Below, piece by piece: positions 36,702-48,000 of a stretch of DNA of 64,000 nucleotides. The stretch lies in NCBI RefSeq assembly GCF_026151205.1, contig NC_087081.1, forward strand, positions 12,668,340 to 12,732,339. The letters run 5' to 3'. Numbering within the stretch: position 1 is the stretch's first letter; each line of letters opens with the position of its first letter. The position numbers were made by a program, and so were the translations under genes. This DNA comes from Bolinopsis microptera. Its lineage: Eukaryota; Ctenophora; Tentaculata; Lobata; Bolinopsidae. The notes under the pieces are model-generated. The model searched no databases. It was not told the DNA's origin and saw nothing but the letters and a program-made list of their open reading frames with translations.

Positions 36702-37442
36702 ATGTACGAGGAAATTCAATCTTGCAATTTGATGAACAAGAGATCAGTAACGAAAGAGAAACCATGCGAATGCTTGGAAACTGTTTGTTGTATATTGGAC
36801 CAGTTCAGTATCACCTGGCTAAGGAAGGCGATACCTCTTGCAGAAGAAATTGACAAGTTGAAAAGTGAGAAGATTTCAGATCAGAGTATTATCATCGATC
36901 TTCAGAATAAGGCTATTGAAAGAAGCAACAAACAGCTCAAATCAATGCAGAATACCGTGCAAACGGAGATGAAAAGCTACTCTTCAGTCGTTAGAAAAAG
37001 CATCAATCCTGCTTTCGCCCCGAAGAAGATCCACGCTGCAGTTAAAAAAGTAGAAAACCAGATTGAGTGAAGCAAGAACGTAATCATTTATGGTCTATCA
37101 GAATCAGAGAACGAGCAACTGCTGAGTAATGTTGAGGAGGTTCTGAATGAAATTAGTGAGAAGCCTTTAGTCAGGGACTGCTGCTGTATTGGAGCTCCGA
37201 AAGAAAATGTATCCAGACCAGTAAAGTTCACATTGAGCAGTTCTGACCATGCAACACCAGAGATCAGAAACACCAGTACACTACGCTCAAAGGAGGGGAA
37301 CAGCTCAGTTTACATCTGCCCTGATAGGACTGCCACGGAACGAAAAGCTTATAAAAAGCTTGTAGAAGAACTGAGACTGAAACGAACTACAGAGCCTGAC
37401 AAGTTTCATAGTATTAGGAACAATAAGATAGTCAGCTTGTAG
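36702..37442 (+). pseudogene. LINE ORF1-type protein with one premature stop
   Basis: One reading frame of 246 codons interrupted by a single TGA at 37068. The first half is a coiled-coil-like region (heptad-rich ..LKSEKISDQS.., with Gln/Lys/Glu). The second half reads SKNVIIYGLSESEN, RPVKFTLSSSDHA and SVYICPDRTATERKAYKKLV. This matches the RNA-binding ORF1 proteins of CR1/L2/jockey-like LINEs. It is almost intact, so insertion is fairly recent. Confidence 0.8.
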
Positions 37443-37637
37443 AGAGTATAACTAGAGGCGAGACTGGCTAAAATTATTATTCCTACTTATCTAAATTTAA
37501 ACATTATTATTGATTTTGATCTTGAAGGGACCATAATTTTTGAGGCCATTACTTGCCAATGATGTCAATGTTTATTTCAGGATTACCACTTTTGGAACTC
37601 AATAAATGTATCCTTGTATCCTTGTATCCTTGTATCC
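37443..37637 (+). mobile_element. LINE 3' UTR ending in TGTATCCT microsatellite
   Basis: The ORF1 stop is followed by about 150 bp of noncoding sequence, then four tandem TGTATCCT units. A short 8-bp 3' repeat instead of poly(A) is the usual end of CR1/L2-type LINEs. The enzyme-coding ORF2 is absent between ORF1 and this end. Confidence 0.7.
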
Positions 37638-37638
37638 T

Positions 37639-37928
37639 ATCAGGTCCAGTTACTACAAAATGCCGTAGCCAAAGCTGTTGATAGGCAATATAAACATTAC
37701 CATCTTGAGGATGAACTGATCAATCTTTACTGGTTGGATAATGGATATAGAGAAGAGGATTGAATTCAAAATCTCACTACAAAATCTCACAAATCCATAC
37801 TAGGATTGGCTCCAACTTATCTGCAAGATATGTTCGGATTTATGTTTGGTGTAGGTAGCCTCTCTGTAGTAGCTTCTAAGATGTACAATCAATTTGCTAA
37901 TTCTTTGAAATCATTAAAGCTCTTCTAA
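37639..37928 (+). pseudogene. LINE ORF2 C-terminal fragment
   Basis: QLLQNAVAKAVDRQYKHYHL, then LINLYWLDNGY, one stop, then ILGLAPTYLQDMFG in the same frame. This is the post-RT block (LQNAAARLV..LHWLP..GLAPXYL) of CR1/jockey-like LINEs. It begins right where the TGTATCCT tail of the previous element ends, so that element may have inserted into it. Confidence 0.75.
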
Positions 37929-39224
37929 AAACTTTGTCGAAAAACTATTCAAGTCATATTTGGTGAAAGACCTTCAATTTAAAAAATATAACCTCATCGA
38001 ATATTTTGAAATGGCCACAACCCATTTAAATATTTTAGTTTCTCTTATTCCGTCACATCTTACTATACATTTCTAACAAAGTAATCGTATAGTATCAATT
38101 AAACCAATTCAGTATCAACAAACCACGATAAACTATGTAGAAGATAAGAGGTATGTCACAAATAGAGCCGACTCTAGAGGAAAAAGCATATGATAAAAAC
38201 GATAGGAAATAGTATGAATGGGTACTCCACATCAAAGAGAATACATGAAAACATAGTTAGTAATCAAATTACACATCAAAAAGATAACCAAATAGGGTGA
38301 AAAGGAGTTTCGAAATGCGACAATAATACTGAAAAACAACCTAGGTATTATTGTGAAAATATGACATTATTTGCTTTAGCGCTCGATTTTCATACCACGG
38401 TGTAAATATTCGAAAATATGCGCGGCGCACCTAAAATTTTGGTTCCATTAAACATGAATTTTTTGGTCAAAATTATATTAAATATACTTTAATTAATTGT
38501 TATTACAAGATATAAGTTTAAAAATTTTCAAAATATAGCATATAAGTACCAAAAATAAATTGCGCGCAAAAAAGTCAAAATTTTTACCACTTTTTTGGAT
38601 TTTTACCTCAGAACAAATAGAGGGATTTGTTTTATTTTTACACAATCTTGTGCGGCTGTCTTTTAGCTATCTTCATGCAAGTTTTGCCGACATACCAACA
38701 AAATTAACTTGCTCAAAATATCAAAAAACATGGTTTTTTGGCCTATTTTTGGCCCAAAAATCGGTTTTTTGCAATTTTACCCCAGAACAATCAGTCCAAT
38801 CATTTTAAAACCACTTTCAATCGATTCTACGGTCAAAAATACGTCTAGTAAGGTGTATCTGGGGTCCCTAGCGTATCGAGCAGACAATGCCCGTAAGAGC
38901 CTTTACTATAATAATGTATGCGTCTAATTCATCATAAATGGAAGGCGCGCCGGTGTAATTTTTGCGCGCGAATTTACGATTTAAACGAAAAGAAACTGCA
39001 GGGCACTAGAAGTGCGATTTTCACGAAATGTACTCCCCACCCCCCCCCCCCCACCTCCAGCCTGCAAGATTTCTTGCCCCACAAATTATTTTCTATTTAA
39101 AAAGATTTCGCGAATCCCTTTGTAAGCGAAAAGTATGTCACTGTTATTGGATCCATAAATAACGAAAAATTTACGTGCGTATTTTCATGAATTATATTAT
39201 GTTACATATTGTAATTATGGTAAG
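37929..39224. other. Noncoding; shares a motif with 54.24 kb
   Basis: The phrase TAGCGCTCGATTTTCATAC at about 38378 recurs at about 54245, and both are followed within 50 bp by a GCGCGG-rich patch. That suggests a dispersed repeat. There is a C-rich run near 39045. No gene was supported. Confidence 0.45.
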
Positions 39225-39296
39225 CCTCACGTAGCACGATGGTTGAGGGCGCGCTCGTCAAGCAGTTGTCTCGGGTTCGAGTCTCGTCAGCGGTCA
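39225..39296 (+). tRNA. tRNA-like sequence (pseudo-tRNA or SINE head)
   Basis: TAGCACGATGG (39232) resembles a pol III A box, and GGTTCGAGTCT (39274) a B box. The 42-nt spacing is that of a tRNA gene. The cloverleaf stems do not pair well, so it is more likely a tRNA-derived SINE head or a pseudogene than a working tRNA. No anticodon was assigned. Confidence 0.45.
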
Positions 39297-40230
39297 TTCT
39301 TTTGGCAATTATTAATTATTTTACTAAAATTATCATCAAAGCACCTTGTAATATACGTTATCCGATAGATTATACTGTTCGTACTTCATCTAGAGAACTA
39401 AGAGACTGAGAAGACCGGCATTTAAGGATTTGTCCGGGGAAGGCCTCGTTCACACTGGAACATGTCAAATTATTGTAAACGGAGTTATCTGGTAATGTTT
39501 GTTTTGTTTATGGCTAGAATTTAGAATGGAATCAATGTGATGAGGATCCAGAGTTAATTACCTGCTAGGATTAATAAGTCAGTTCTCCAGTTGAAGAGAC
39601 CCTTTCTCAAACTTTTAATGAAGAAATATTCACTATGCCTATGGCAGTATCAAGTATATTCTGAGAAAGAATATAGCCAGGAATAGTACCTCCTTTAATG
39701 GTAACCATGGTAACTATAGTAACCACTGTGAATCTTGATCTTATAACAACTAGTATCCTTTAAGACTTAGACAGTACAGTGAATAAACACGCTGAAAAGC
39801 GATGAAAATGCAAGCGCGCGACCGAATATGTAGTGCTGAAAGAGGGTGCCGAAATCTCGCGGAGAATCTCACGATATTGTGAGCCTAGCTATGGGATTTA
39901 AACGAAACTCGCAAAAATCTGGCAAAAATCTCGCGCGCGTTACGTCGAAGTTTTCACGCTATAAACAAGTGATAAAATACACGTTAAGAGTATAAAATAC
40001 ATGTTAAGTTCCTAATTCCCTCAACTTTTAAGTTAAACTTTTTCTGTTTCCTCATTTATTTACAAATTTTGTGCGATGAGTCCGGCTGCAAAAGGTGGTC
40101 TGCGGAGAATTACTACGCAGTGATGAAGTAATACTAATGCTACCTCTGCCAACTGTTATCTTATCTGTTCTGATTGTTATTCCAATTTGATCGCTGTAAC
40201 ATTAGCTGATAAGCTATTACACTCTAACAG
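39297..40230. other. Noncoding upstream of the exon at 40231
   Basis: No coding region seen. It would be intron if the exons at 21215 and 40231 belong together. Confidence 0.35.
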
Positions 40231-40768
40231 GTGAGGTGTTATCAATAAAGCCTCTCTCAAGCGTTAGTGACGGTGGAAGTAACAGTGAACAAGAGCCGAG
40301 GGAAAAGGACAAGAAAAAGGAGTCTCTAGCGACTCAGCTGACTCCAAACTCTTTTACCAGACATGGATATAACGTTGAGCATCTCAGAGGGACCATATGT
40401 GGGCCTTTGCCCGGTTAGTAGAGTGAATAGAACAAATAATGGTCTGTTAACTTTATGATTCTCATGCTGAATCATCTCGACGTTTTTTTTTCATTCAATC
40501 TCCCATTAAAAATTCAGTTAAAATAACGAGTAACAGCGTTTTTCTGACAGCTCCCAGCAGCAAGAGACATGCCATTCCTGTATCCTTACCAGTGGCCTCA
40601 AGTTATCTTCCAAGTCTAAAAGCTGATAAAATCTATCCTCTGACATTAACTCGTTACAAGTTTTACACAACTTATTCTCCAGGTATGGTGACCAAAGAGG
40701 GACGAACTGGAAAACACAGACACGACCCCACCAAAACCACTGTTCAAGATCATTACAGACATCAGTAA
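40231..40768 (+). CDS. Last two coding exons of an unrecognised gene
   Basis: Exon 40231-40413 (acceptor TCTAACAG, donor CCG|GTTAGT) and exon 40551-40768 (acceptor TCTGACAG, TAA at 40766). Both introns are phase 1 and the frame runs through to the stop. The first encodes a Ser/Glu/Lys-rich stretch (SDGGSNSEQEPREKDKKK), then NSFTRHGYNVEHLRGTICGP. The second gives RHAIPVSLPVASSYLPSLKA and ends TTVQDHYRHQ. It is soluble with no membrane segment; I do not recognise the family. Upstream exons may be 21215-21464 or 31132-31186, both with phase-1 donors. It is convergent with the transporter gene at 41918. Confidence 0.55.
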
Positions 40769-41917
40769 AGACTTTACTAAAGTGGGAAACAAGTAGTGTG
40801 TGCAATGTTAGGGAATCTAAACGATATATGAGCGATGATCAGTTCAGTAGTGGTTAAATATCAACTGAATTATTAGCGAAACAGTATCATAGATTTCCCA
40901 ATTTCGCCAAGTGAGGAGTTACTGAGCAATCTCTTTGCCGTTTTCTCAAATTATGTGTGAAGTGCATACCTGAGCATTAGTTTGTGTTATGAATAATCAA
41001 TACCGGTTAACATTTCATTTATACTGGAGTTTTACAAGTGTTTTTTGTTTTTAAATGACACTGACAAATCAGACTCGATTATAGATGCGTCAAGAACTTA
41101 GGTCTAAAAAGGGCCACAGGAAGAATCTTGTATAATATTTGCATATTGGTACCTATGTCGTGTATAACATAATTTATCTGCGGTTTAATTTATAACAATT
41201 CAGATAAGAGTGGTATTTTATCTTTTATTTTGATAGACATCAACTAACAATTCTTGTGGGACCATCAATATTTATTATCTCTCTCTAATCTAATTCATCA
41301 GTCTTATTAGTCTAATATAAAGTAGACAATAAAATACAACCTTCTTCAGCAAAGAAATTCAAACTAAAATAACCCCTATACTAAGTAAAAATTAATAACA
41401 AAATCGTGAACGAAAATTTATTTTCAGCACGTATCAGGGCAATATTCTGCGATCTACTCAACCTTTTTAATAATTTAACAATAGCTTTCGTCTGATTGTT
41501 CCGTATTAAACCAGCAACTTCGAAAGATCTGAAAGTTGAGAAACAAAAACATTTGTATCTTCATCAAGCAATATTTTAGTGGACGCCAACAAAGACTTTT
41601 AAAACAATACACATATTCAAGCCACTGCTCACGTGCAGTAATCCGTTATCAACATCAGAATAACTAAAAGTGTCATGACTAACATCATCATTCAAATATA
41701 GCAGATTTAAACATAAAGTTTCTAAAATTAACCAACATTACAGCTATACCTACTTCTAGTCCTATATCTACACTGATCTTAAACACCACTTATTTCTGTG
41801 GTCTCTGGTTTCAAGTTTTTGAGATTTTATCACACTTTTGACTTTGAGCTTCTCCGCCAGAGCTGGCATGTCTTCTAATTTACTCTCTTTATGACGTCAC
41901 GTGACCGGAAGATAACA
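40769..41917. other. Convergent intergenic region (two 3' UTRs)
   Basis: AATAAA on + at about 41331 could serve the upstream gene. TTTATT (AATAAA on -) at 41271 and 41417 could serve the transporter. No gene was seen. Confidence 0.5.
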
Positions 41918-42041
41918 TTATGTGAATATTTCTGCGTTAAGAATCTGGATCCTCCTATCAAACGAGTGCATGTGTCTAGATCCGAATAACACTAAGATTG
42001 CTCCAGCCAAGCACACTGTTAACATTACTACCGCGATCACC
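41918..42041 (-). CDS. MFSD8: Alternative last exon B of the MFSD8-like gene
   Basis: Acceptor ATATTTCAG, 124 nt, phase 2, TAA stop. It encodes VIAVVMLTVCLAGAILVLFG then HSFDRRIQILNAEIFT. It shares tail pattern (..F..R...L...F T) and exact length with exon A. Only one of the two can follow 43632-43726 in a given transcript, because each ends in a stop codon. Confidence 0.85.
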
Positions 42042-45000
42042 CTGAAATATATTGTATCACGTGGTGACCCCCACTGTCGCTTCACTATAGTGTAGAGTTT
42101 CAACGATACAGGCGGGTCAATATATATATATTTCTTGTCATACGTTGTATGACCCGCCGGGTCATACAACGTATGACAAGAAATATATGGGAATGTTCAA
42201 CCACCATGTAATTGCTAGGGTTAGCATTTTGGACCTATGGGAAACTAGACAGTAGACATTAGAAACGCTTGGATCTAGTCTAAACAGTTAAATCCACTCA
42301 ATTTCAATGCTTCTTAAATTTTCATTTGCGGTACACTTGTTTTATTGATTTGGTGTTCGTGTGAATACGGTTAAATGTTGGGCCTTGAAGAAAAAAATAG
42401 AAATATTTGGAAAACTACAGAAAATACATATACAAATTTTATTCTAACAATAACAAATCATTTAAAAAATCCGAACTGAAAATTTCTAGAATCCGTTGGA
42501 ATACATCAGTAACACAAATATCGAACGACGAAAAATCAACAGGCTTTAAAAAATGCCCTGAAATTAGCAGGTTCAATTAACGGTCGATTACAAACAATCC
42601 AAAACTCACAACGACGCCAAAAAATCAAAAAAGCACGCTTGGCATATAACAATAAATATAATAGCAGAGTTTTGTCCTGCGGGTGCTTAACGTACACCTC
42701 ATGAAGATCTGAGATCTCACCCAGTTTGTGACTACCCGATTAAGTAGCTCTTTCAGCCACGATTCACTCCCCCGTGGGACTTGTTTTGTCAACATTCCCC
42801 CCAGTTATCCGAGTGTAGAGGCTACAAAACAAATGGTTTCTCCGCAATTAATCTCAGGTGAACAGATCACGTTGAAGTTTCTCGTGGCGACTCTCAAATG
42901 TTTCGAGATGATTACTACCAAGAAAAACAAGGATAGGAGCAATGGAAAGAGCAGGTGCTAGAACGTACACCATCGCCCTGAAATAACGGAAATTAAAACG
43001 AGAAAATAACGGACATTAAAACGGGGAAATAACGGACATTAAAACGGAAAAACGAAAATCAAAACGGTAAAACACGACCAGTAAGGGACAACGAATATCT
43101 GCGAAAACTATTCAAATTGAAAACGTATCAAACGGATCAAACACACGGTACAGACATAATATATTACAGAGATTTTTCCAGAACCCCCTCCAGATTTTAC
43201 AAGTGATCAAATACTAATTATTAACATATGTATATTGCAACGAACATGAAAGGAGTATTTCAGATATTTTAATTGAAAGTAAACGTGATAGGAATACATC
43301 GTTGTTACCATCGAAATATTAAAATGTTGAGAATTGCTGTGATTTAATGTTTTATTTTCAACGACCACCTATAGTGACCTATTTTCAACTTTGCCGGCAT
43401 ATTGGTAAATGTATCCCTAAAAGCCTCTCATTGTGTCTCCTTATTATATACATTTTAAAATTAATTCGATTGCAGTTGTGATTAAAAATACATATTAATT
43501 TCCTGACGTAACCTAAACCTCTAATAAATTTATTATATAATACTTTAACCACATGAAATTTCGCTTTTTAATCACAAAAAATATCAAAAAGAACTTGTAC
43601 TTGTAATCAAAGACAGATAAACGTTACTCACGGCGGCCCGAAGGCTTGAAAGAGAGAAGTGAAGATAGCGGGACCGACAGCGCGTGAAAATGAGCCAACT
43701 GCGGTGAGTATTCCCATCACCGTACCCTAAACAGTTGCAACGTGAGAGATTGAGAGTGGTGAATTAATTAAGGGAAAGTAAACAAAAGAAATGTTAATTT
43801 TCATCAAATAATCACTACACAACAGATAACAGGAGCTGTAATAATAATACAGATTATTTTATATTTACTGATAAATTATATGATACCTGTGGATGAGGTC
43901 CCAGAATCTTAGAAGTTCGGCTCAGTAACAGAACTACTCCAAGAGGGTAGCTGAACAGTAGTATGCTATCTGGGGAGAAATTTCAGTCTTATTAAGTGAA
44001 TCGTGGTCGGTATTTTTTAAATCGGTTATTTGCCTGCTTAAGTCACAGATAGATAACGCAATTCAATTGTAATCTAGCTGTATTTCTCCCACTTTCCCAT
44101 CAATTTTCATGTGTGAAGTGTCCCCAAGTTTTTATCCGTGTATTTTTTACCACGAGAACTAATTAAATCCAATATTATATGAAGTTTTTATGGACGAATG
44201 AATTTATCGCTTACAATTTTAGTTGGATCGATTAAATCTGAGTTTTTAGTAATACAGCTCATAAGACAGTCATGAGTCAGGCGTCAGTCCGAATGCCCAT
44301 GTAATAGCGTTACCGTGTGTAAAGTAAATGATTATAACTATGCATGAGTATGAATTTTCGAGTTTTAACTTTATAGATGATTGTGAACACGATGAAAACT
44401 GTACGACATACGACATGCCAACTCAGTTGGCAGTCTTGGCACGTGTTCACAATCATCTAAAAGACTTGCCAGACTGACTTTTTTACGATGTACGTACGCG
44501 CGTACGGGACTGCCTACAACGCGCGCTCAAAATCGACGCGGGCGCGCGCAATCTTAGTTTGGAAAACGGCCAGCATTCTATAAAATCGTTACCGCGCGCT
44601 ACAAACACTACCGAAAAAAGGCATCACAATTTGAGATTCCTTTTGAGAGATTGCCACACGAACAAGCAACAACAAAGTACAAACAAACCAAAAACATAAA
44701 CAACAAATTCTGAAATCCGAAAAGTTCCTTTAACATTTATGTCTCGAATATGTTTCGATTGACTGCAGGTTTTATTATTACTAGATAAAAATACCTCATT
44801 GAAAAACAGTAGTCAGGAGTGTAAAGCTACTTGACACGAGACTGTCACGCAGTGGCGTAACGTTGCCTGTTGGCGCCTCCGCCGAATATGCACTCCCCTG
44901 TTGGCGCCCCTCCCCTTTTGGCGCCCCTCCCTAAAATTGAACAAATTAAGTGATTTTAGAGGATACGCCGGTAAAATCTCTAAAAAAGTGTGTTTCTAGA

Positions 45001-48000
45001 TCAAAACGCGCAGTTTTGCTAATACCTCAGTTAAATTTTTCAAAATTGTCCCACATTCAAACGCCCCCCCCCCCCCCCCCCCCCCCCCCCCGCACAGCGA
45101 GGTCAGCGGGGCCCTTAGTTACGCCACTGCTGTCACGTGTCTAATTGTGGCTAAGATCAAACAGTATTAGAAGAAAATACAAAATAACGAGGAAAATGGT
45201 ACTTGAAACTTACTGGCAACGAGAAACTGAGCAATGTTGAGACGATGCTGAGTGTGACACCATTTGTTCTGCCAGTTACACCCTGTTACCTCCGTATTAT
45301 TCTGAGGAAAACAATTAGTTGTAAGTTAGTTAATTAACTAATTAACACAATATAACCGTTATCCTGAAATTACAAACCGGATAATTGATAGGGCTTTTTA
45401 ATGACTTCAGACACTATTTTCAAACCAGTATTAAATGGGTATACTCATATTGGCAGAAACAATTTGATTAAAGAATCCGGAGTGAATAAGTTAAAAAAAC
45501 AAGTTCTTTACCGGATTAGAAATGGAAACATTGCTGAGAGGAGTCCACTGTATCCGGGGTATATAGCCTGGTCCTACTGGATAGAAGAGAATGTACGCAA
45601 ATGCGCTCATTGAGAACGCAATCCCCATCATCTTGCGCTCACCAAACCTCTTTCCTGTAATTATTTACGCTAAGTAACTGCGTTTTCAAGTTACCTTACA
45701 ATCTGATATAAATAAGAGCAATTTTTGAGGGAAGGAAGTAGAATAATCCCAACATAAATAACATTCTTTTCGCCTCACATAAAACGAGGTATTTTCAGAG
45801 AAGGAATGTAGATAGTAGAATGTAGTAGTAGTAGTTGTCAAATGTCGACCAATTCGTAGAAATGTGATAATGGGAAAATACCAAGAATATGTTCATACGA
45901 CTCACTAAATATGCGAAAAAAGTCATTACAACGAACAATAAATTCGGACAAAGTTCAAATAACACTAATAAATCTATGGCATTATCTTACCGAGAGGTGT
46001 AGCAATAGCAAAAGTCATGAAGGAGAACACGGAGGTGCAGGTTAAGAATATGCTGCTGTATTTGATAGCTTCTGTCTGGGACAACCTGGGTAATAAGAGG
46101 GGTTTTGAGTGATTAATTAATTAATTATAGGTATTAGTTATGTGATTATAGGCATTAATTATGTGATAATAGGCATTATTGAATTTCCAGATAGCTTATT
46201 TGTAAGAAGTCTAGTCTATGCAAGACTCAAGGGAACTGAAGGAATCTTAAAAACAAAGTGACACTGTAGTCTATAAGTGAAACTTGGAAATAAAGTGAAA
46301 TAAAGGTGATAGAGGGACTAACCCGAGTTCAGCCTGTATAATGGGAGTATTGAGTGTCTCCATAACAGTGAAGCTGAGCATTGCAATGTAAAACAGAGCG
46401 TTACAAATCACAATTCCAGACCATTTGACCCTCAGAGCTGAAATTGTACGGTTATTAAAACTTATTGCTGGACGGAGAATAAGGAAAAACAGATACACGT
46501 ATTTCCATTCGTCTCTCTGAAGCGTAATGACCTGATGATCTCTGAACTCTTTAAGGGTCTTTAACTGAAACTATGAAAGAAAGGGAAGTTGAAAAATAAA
46601 TTAGAAGTGAAAGTGAAAGTGAAAGTGAAAGTGAAAGGGACTAACTGGCCATTTCGGAGCTCTGAACAATGGAGTTGACCATGAACTCTGCTGGGGTTGC
46701 GTCCTCTCTGAACCACACAGCCACAATCACCATGTTTACTGTTATCAATATTGCTGAAATAGAGTGAAATGTAAAATTAAATTCTAAAATATTTAATTAT
46801 GTACTTTTGTTTTACTGAAATTTGTGTCTAGACTGAATAATGTGTTAGTATCATGAATACCGAGGTTAGCTACATCAGAATCATTGTTTTTATTATGTGA
46901 ACAAAGGACACGGCCAAAGTCAGGTAGGCTATAATTAAACAACTGCATTCGTCAAATACACAGAATGTGCGTACATTCTTATGTGACAGGATATGATGTT
47001 ATTCTAACCTTACAAATATCCCCCCTGAAATGACATGGAACTATTGTGGAACTTCCAACTTCCTCCTTGTCCTTGAAGTCTAAATATCTAAACAAAGCTT
47101 CAGACTCCCTGGACTAATCTAATCCACAATTAGATATCCAAAGTGATCTTATATTACATTTTACTGTAAAGCTGTAACTAGGAATGAAAGGATAATAATC
47201 CGATGTATACTAGCTACCAATACAGTTTCTAATTTTGTCCAAATCCACCGTGTCAAGTCTGGATTACAGTATTTTACTGTGAAGGGAAGTTACAAAGTAT
47301 TATAGTTATAACTTATACCTGACAGATAGGCAGGGAGAGTGTACTGTGATACCTCCCAGCTCTCATAACAGAACCCTTTCTGTACCAGTGACGTCACCAA
47401 AGCAGTGACGTCACAGTATTATAGTTATAACTTATACCTGACAGATAGGCAGGGAGAGTGTACTGTGATACCTCCCAGCTCTCATAACAGAACCCTTTCT
47501 GTACCAGTGACGTCACCAAAGCAGTGACGTCACAGTATTATAGTTATAACTTATACCTGACAGATAGGCAGGGAGAGTGTACTGTGATACCTCCCAGCTC
47601 TCATAACAGAACCCTTTCTGTACCAGTGACGTCACCAAAGCTAAACCTGAACAAAATCTCGTGTTAGTGAAACACACTATCAGTCTGTGCACTTGATAAG
47701 CAGATAAGTGATTATTATTTGTGGAGAAATGTTATCTTGTAACGTGATTCAATTAGAAATCAAACAGGTGCTGTACATGGACACTGGATAGGTCCTAACT
47801 CCTATCCTTGTTAATACACACCAGCCTGAGCTTACCTGGACCTATGATGAAACCAGCAGCCTGAGCTAACCTGAACCTATAATGAAACCAGCAGCCTGAG
47901 CTAACCTGGACCTATAATGAAACCAGCAGCCTGATCTTACCTGGACCTATAATGAAACCAGCAGCCTGAGCTAACCTGAACCTATAATGAAACCAGCAGC

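Noticed and set aside
44950-45144. 64-codon + frame with poly-Pro
   Set aside because: The Pro run is the poly-C tract of the hAT-type MITE.
47319-47520. Two extra copies of transporter exon 47557-47640 as real alternative exons
   Set aside because: Both lack an AG acceptor (preceded by GACGTCACTG). They can only be read if an internal GTACAG is used as acceptor, which would break the frame match.
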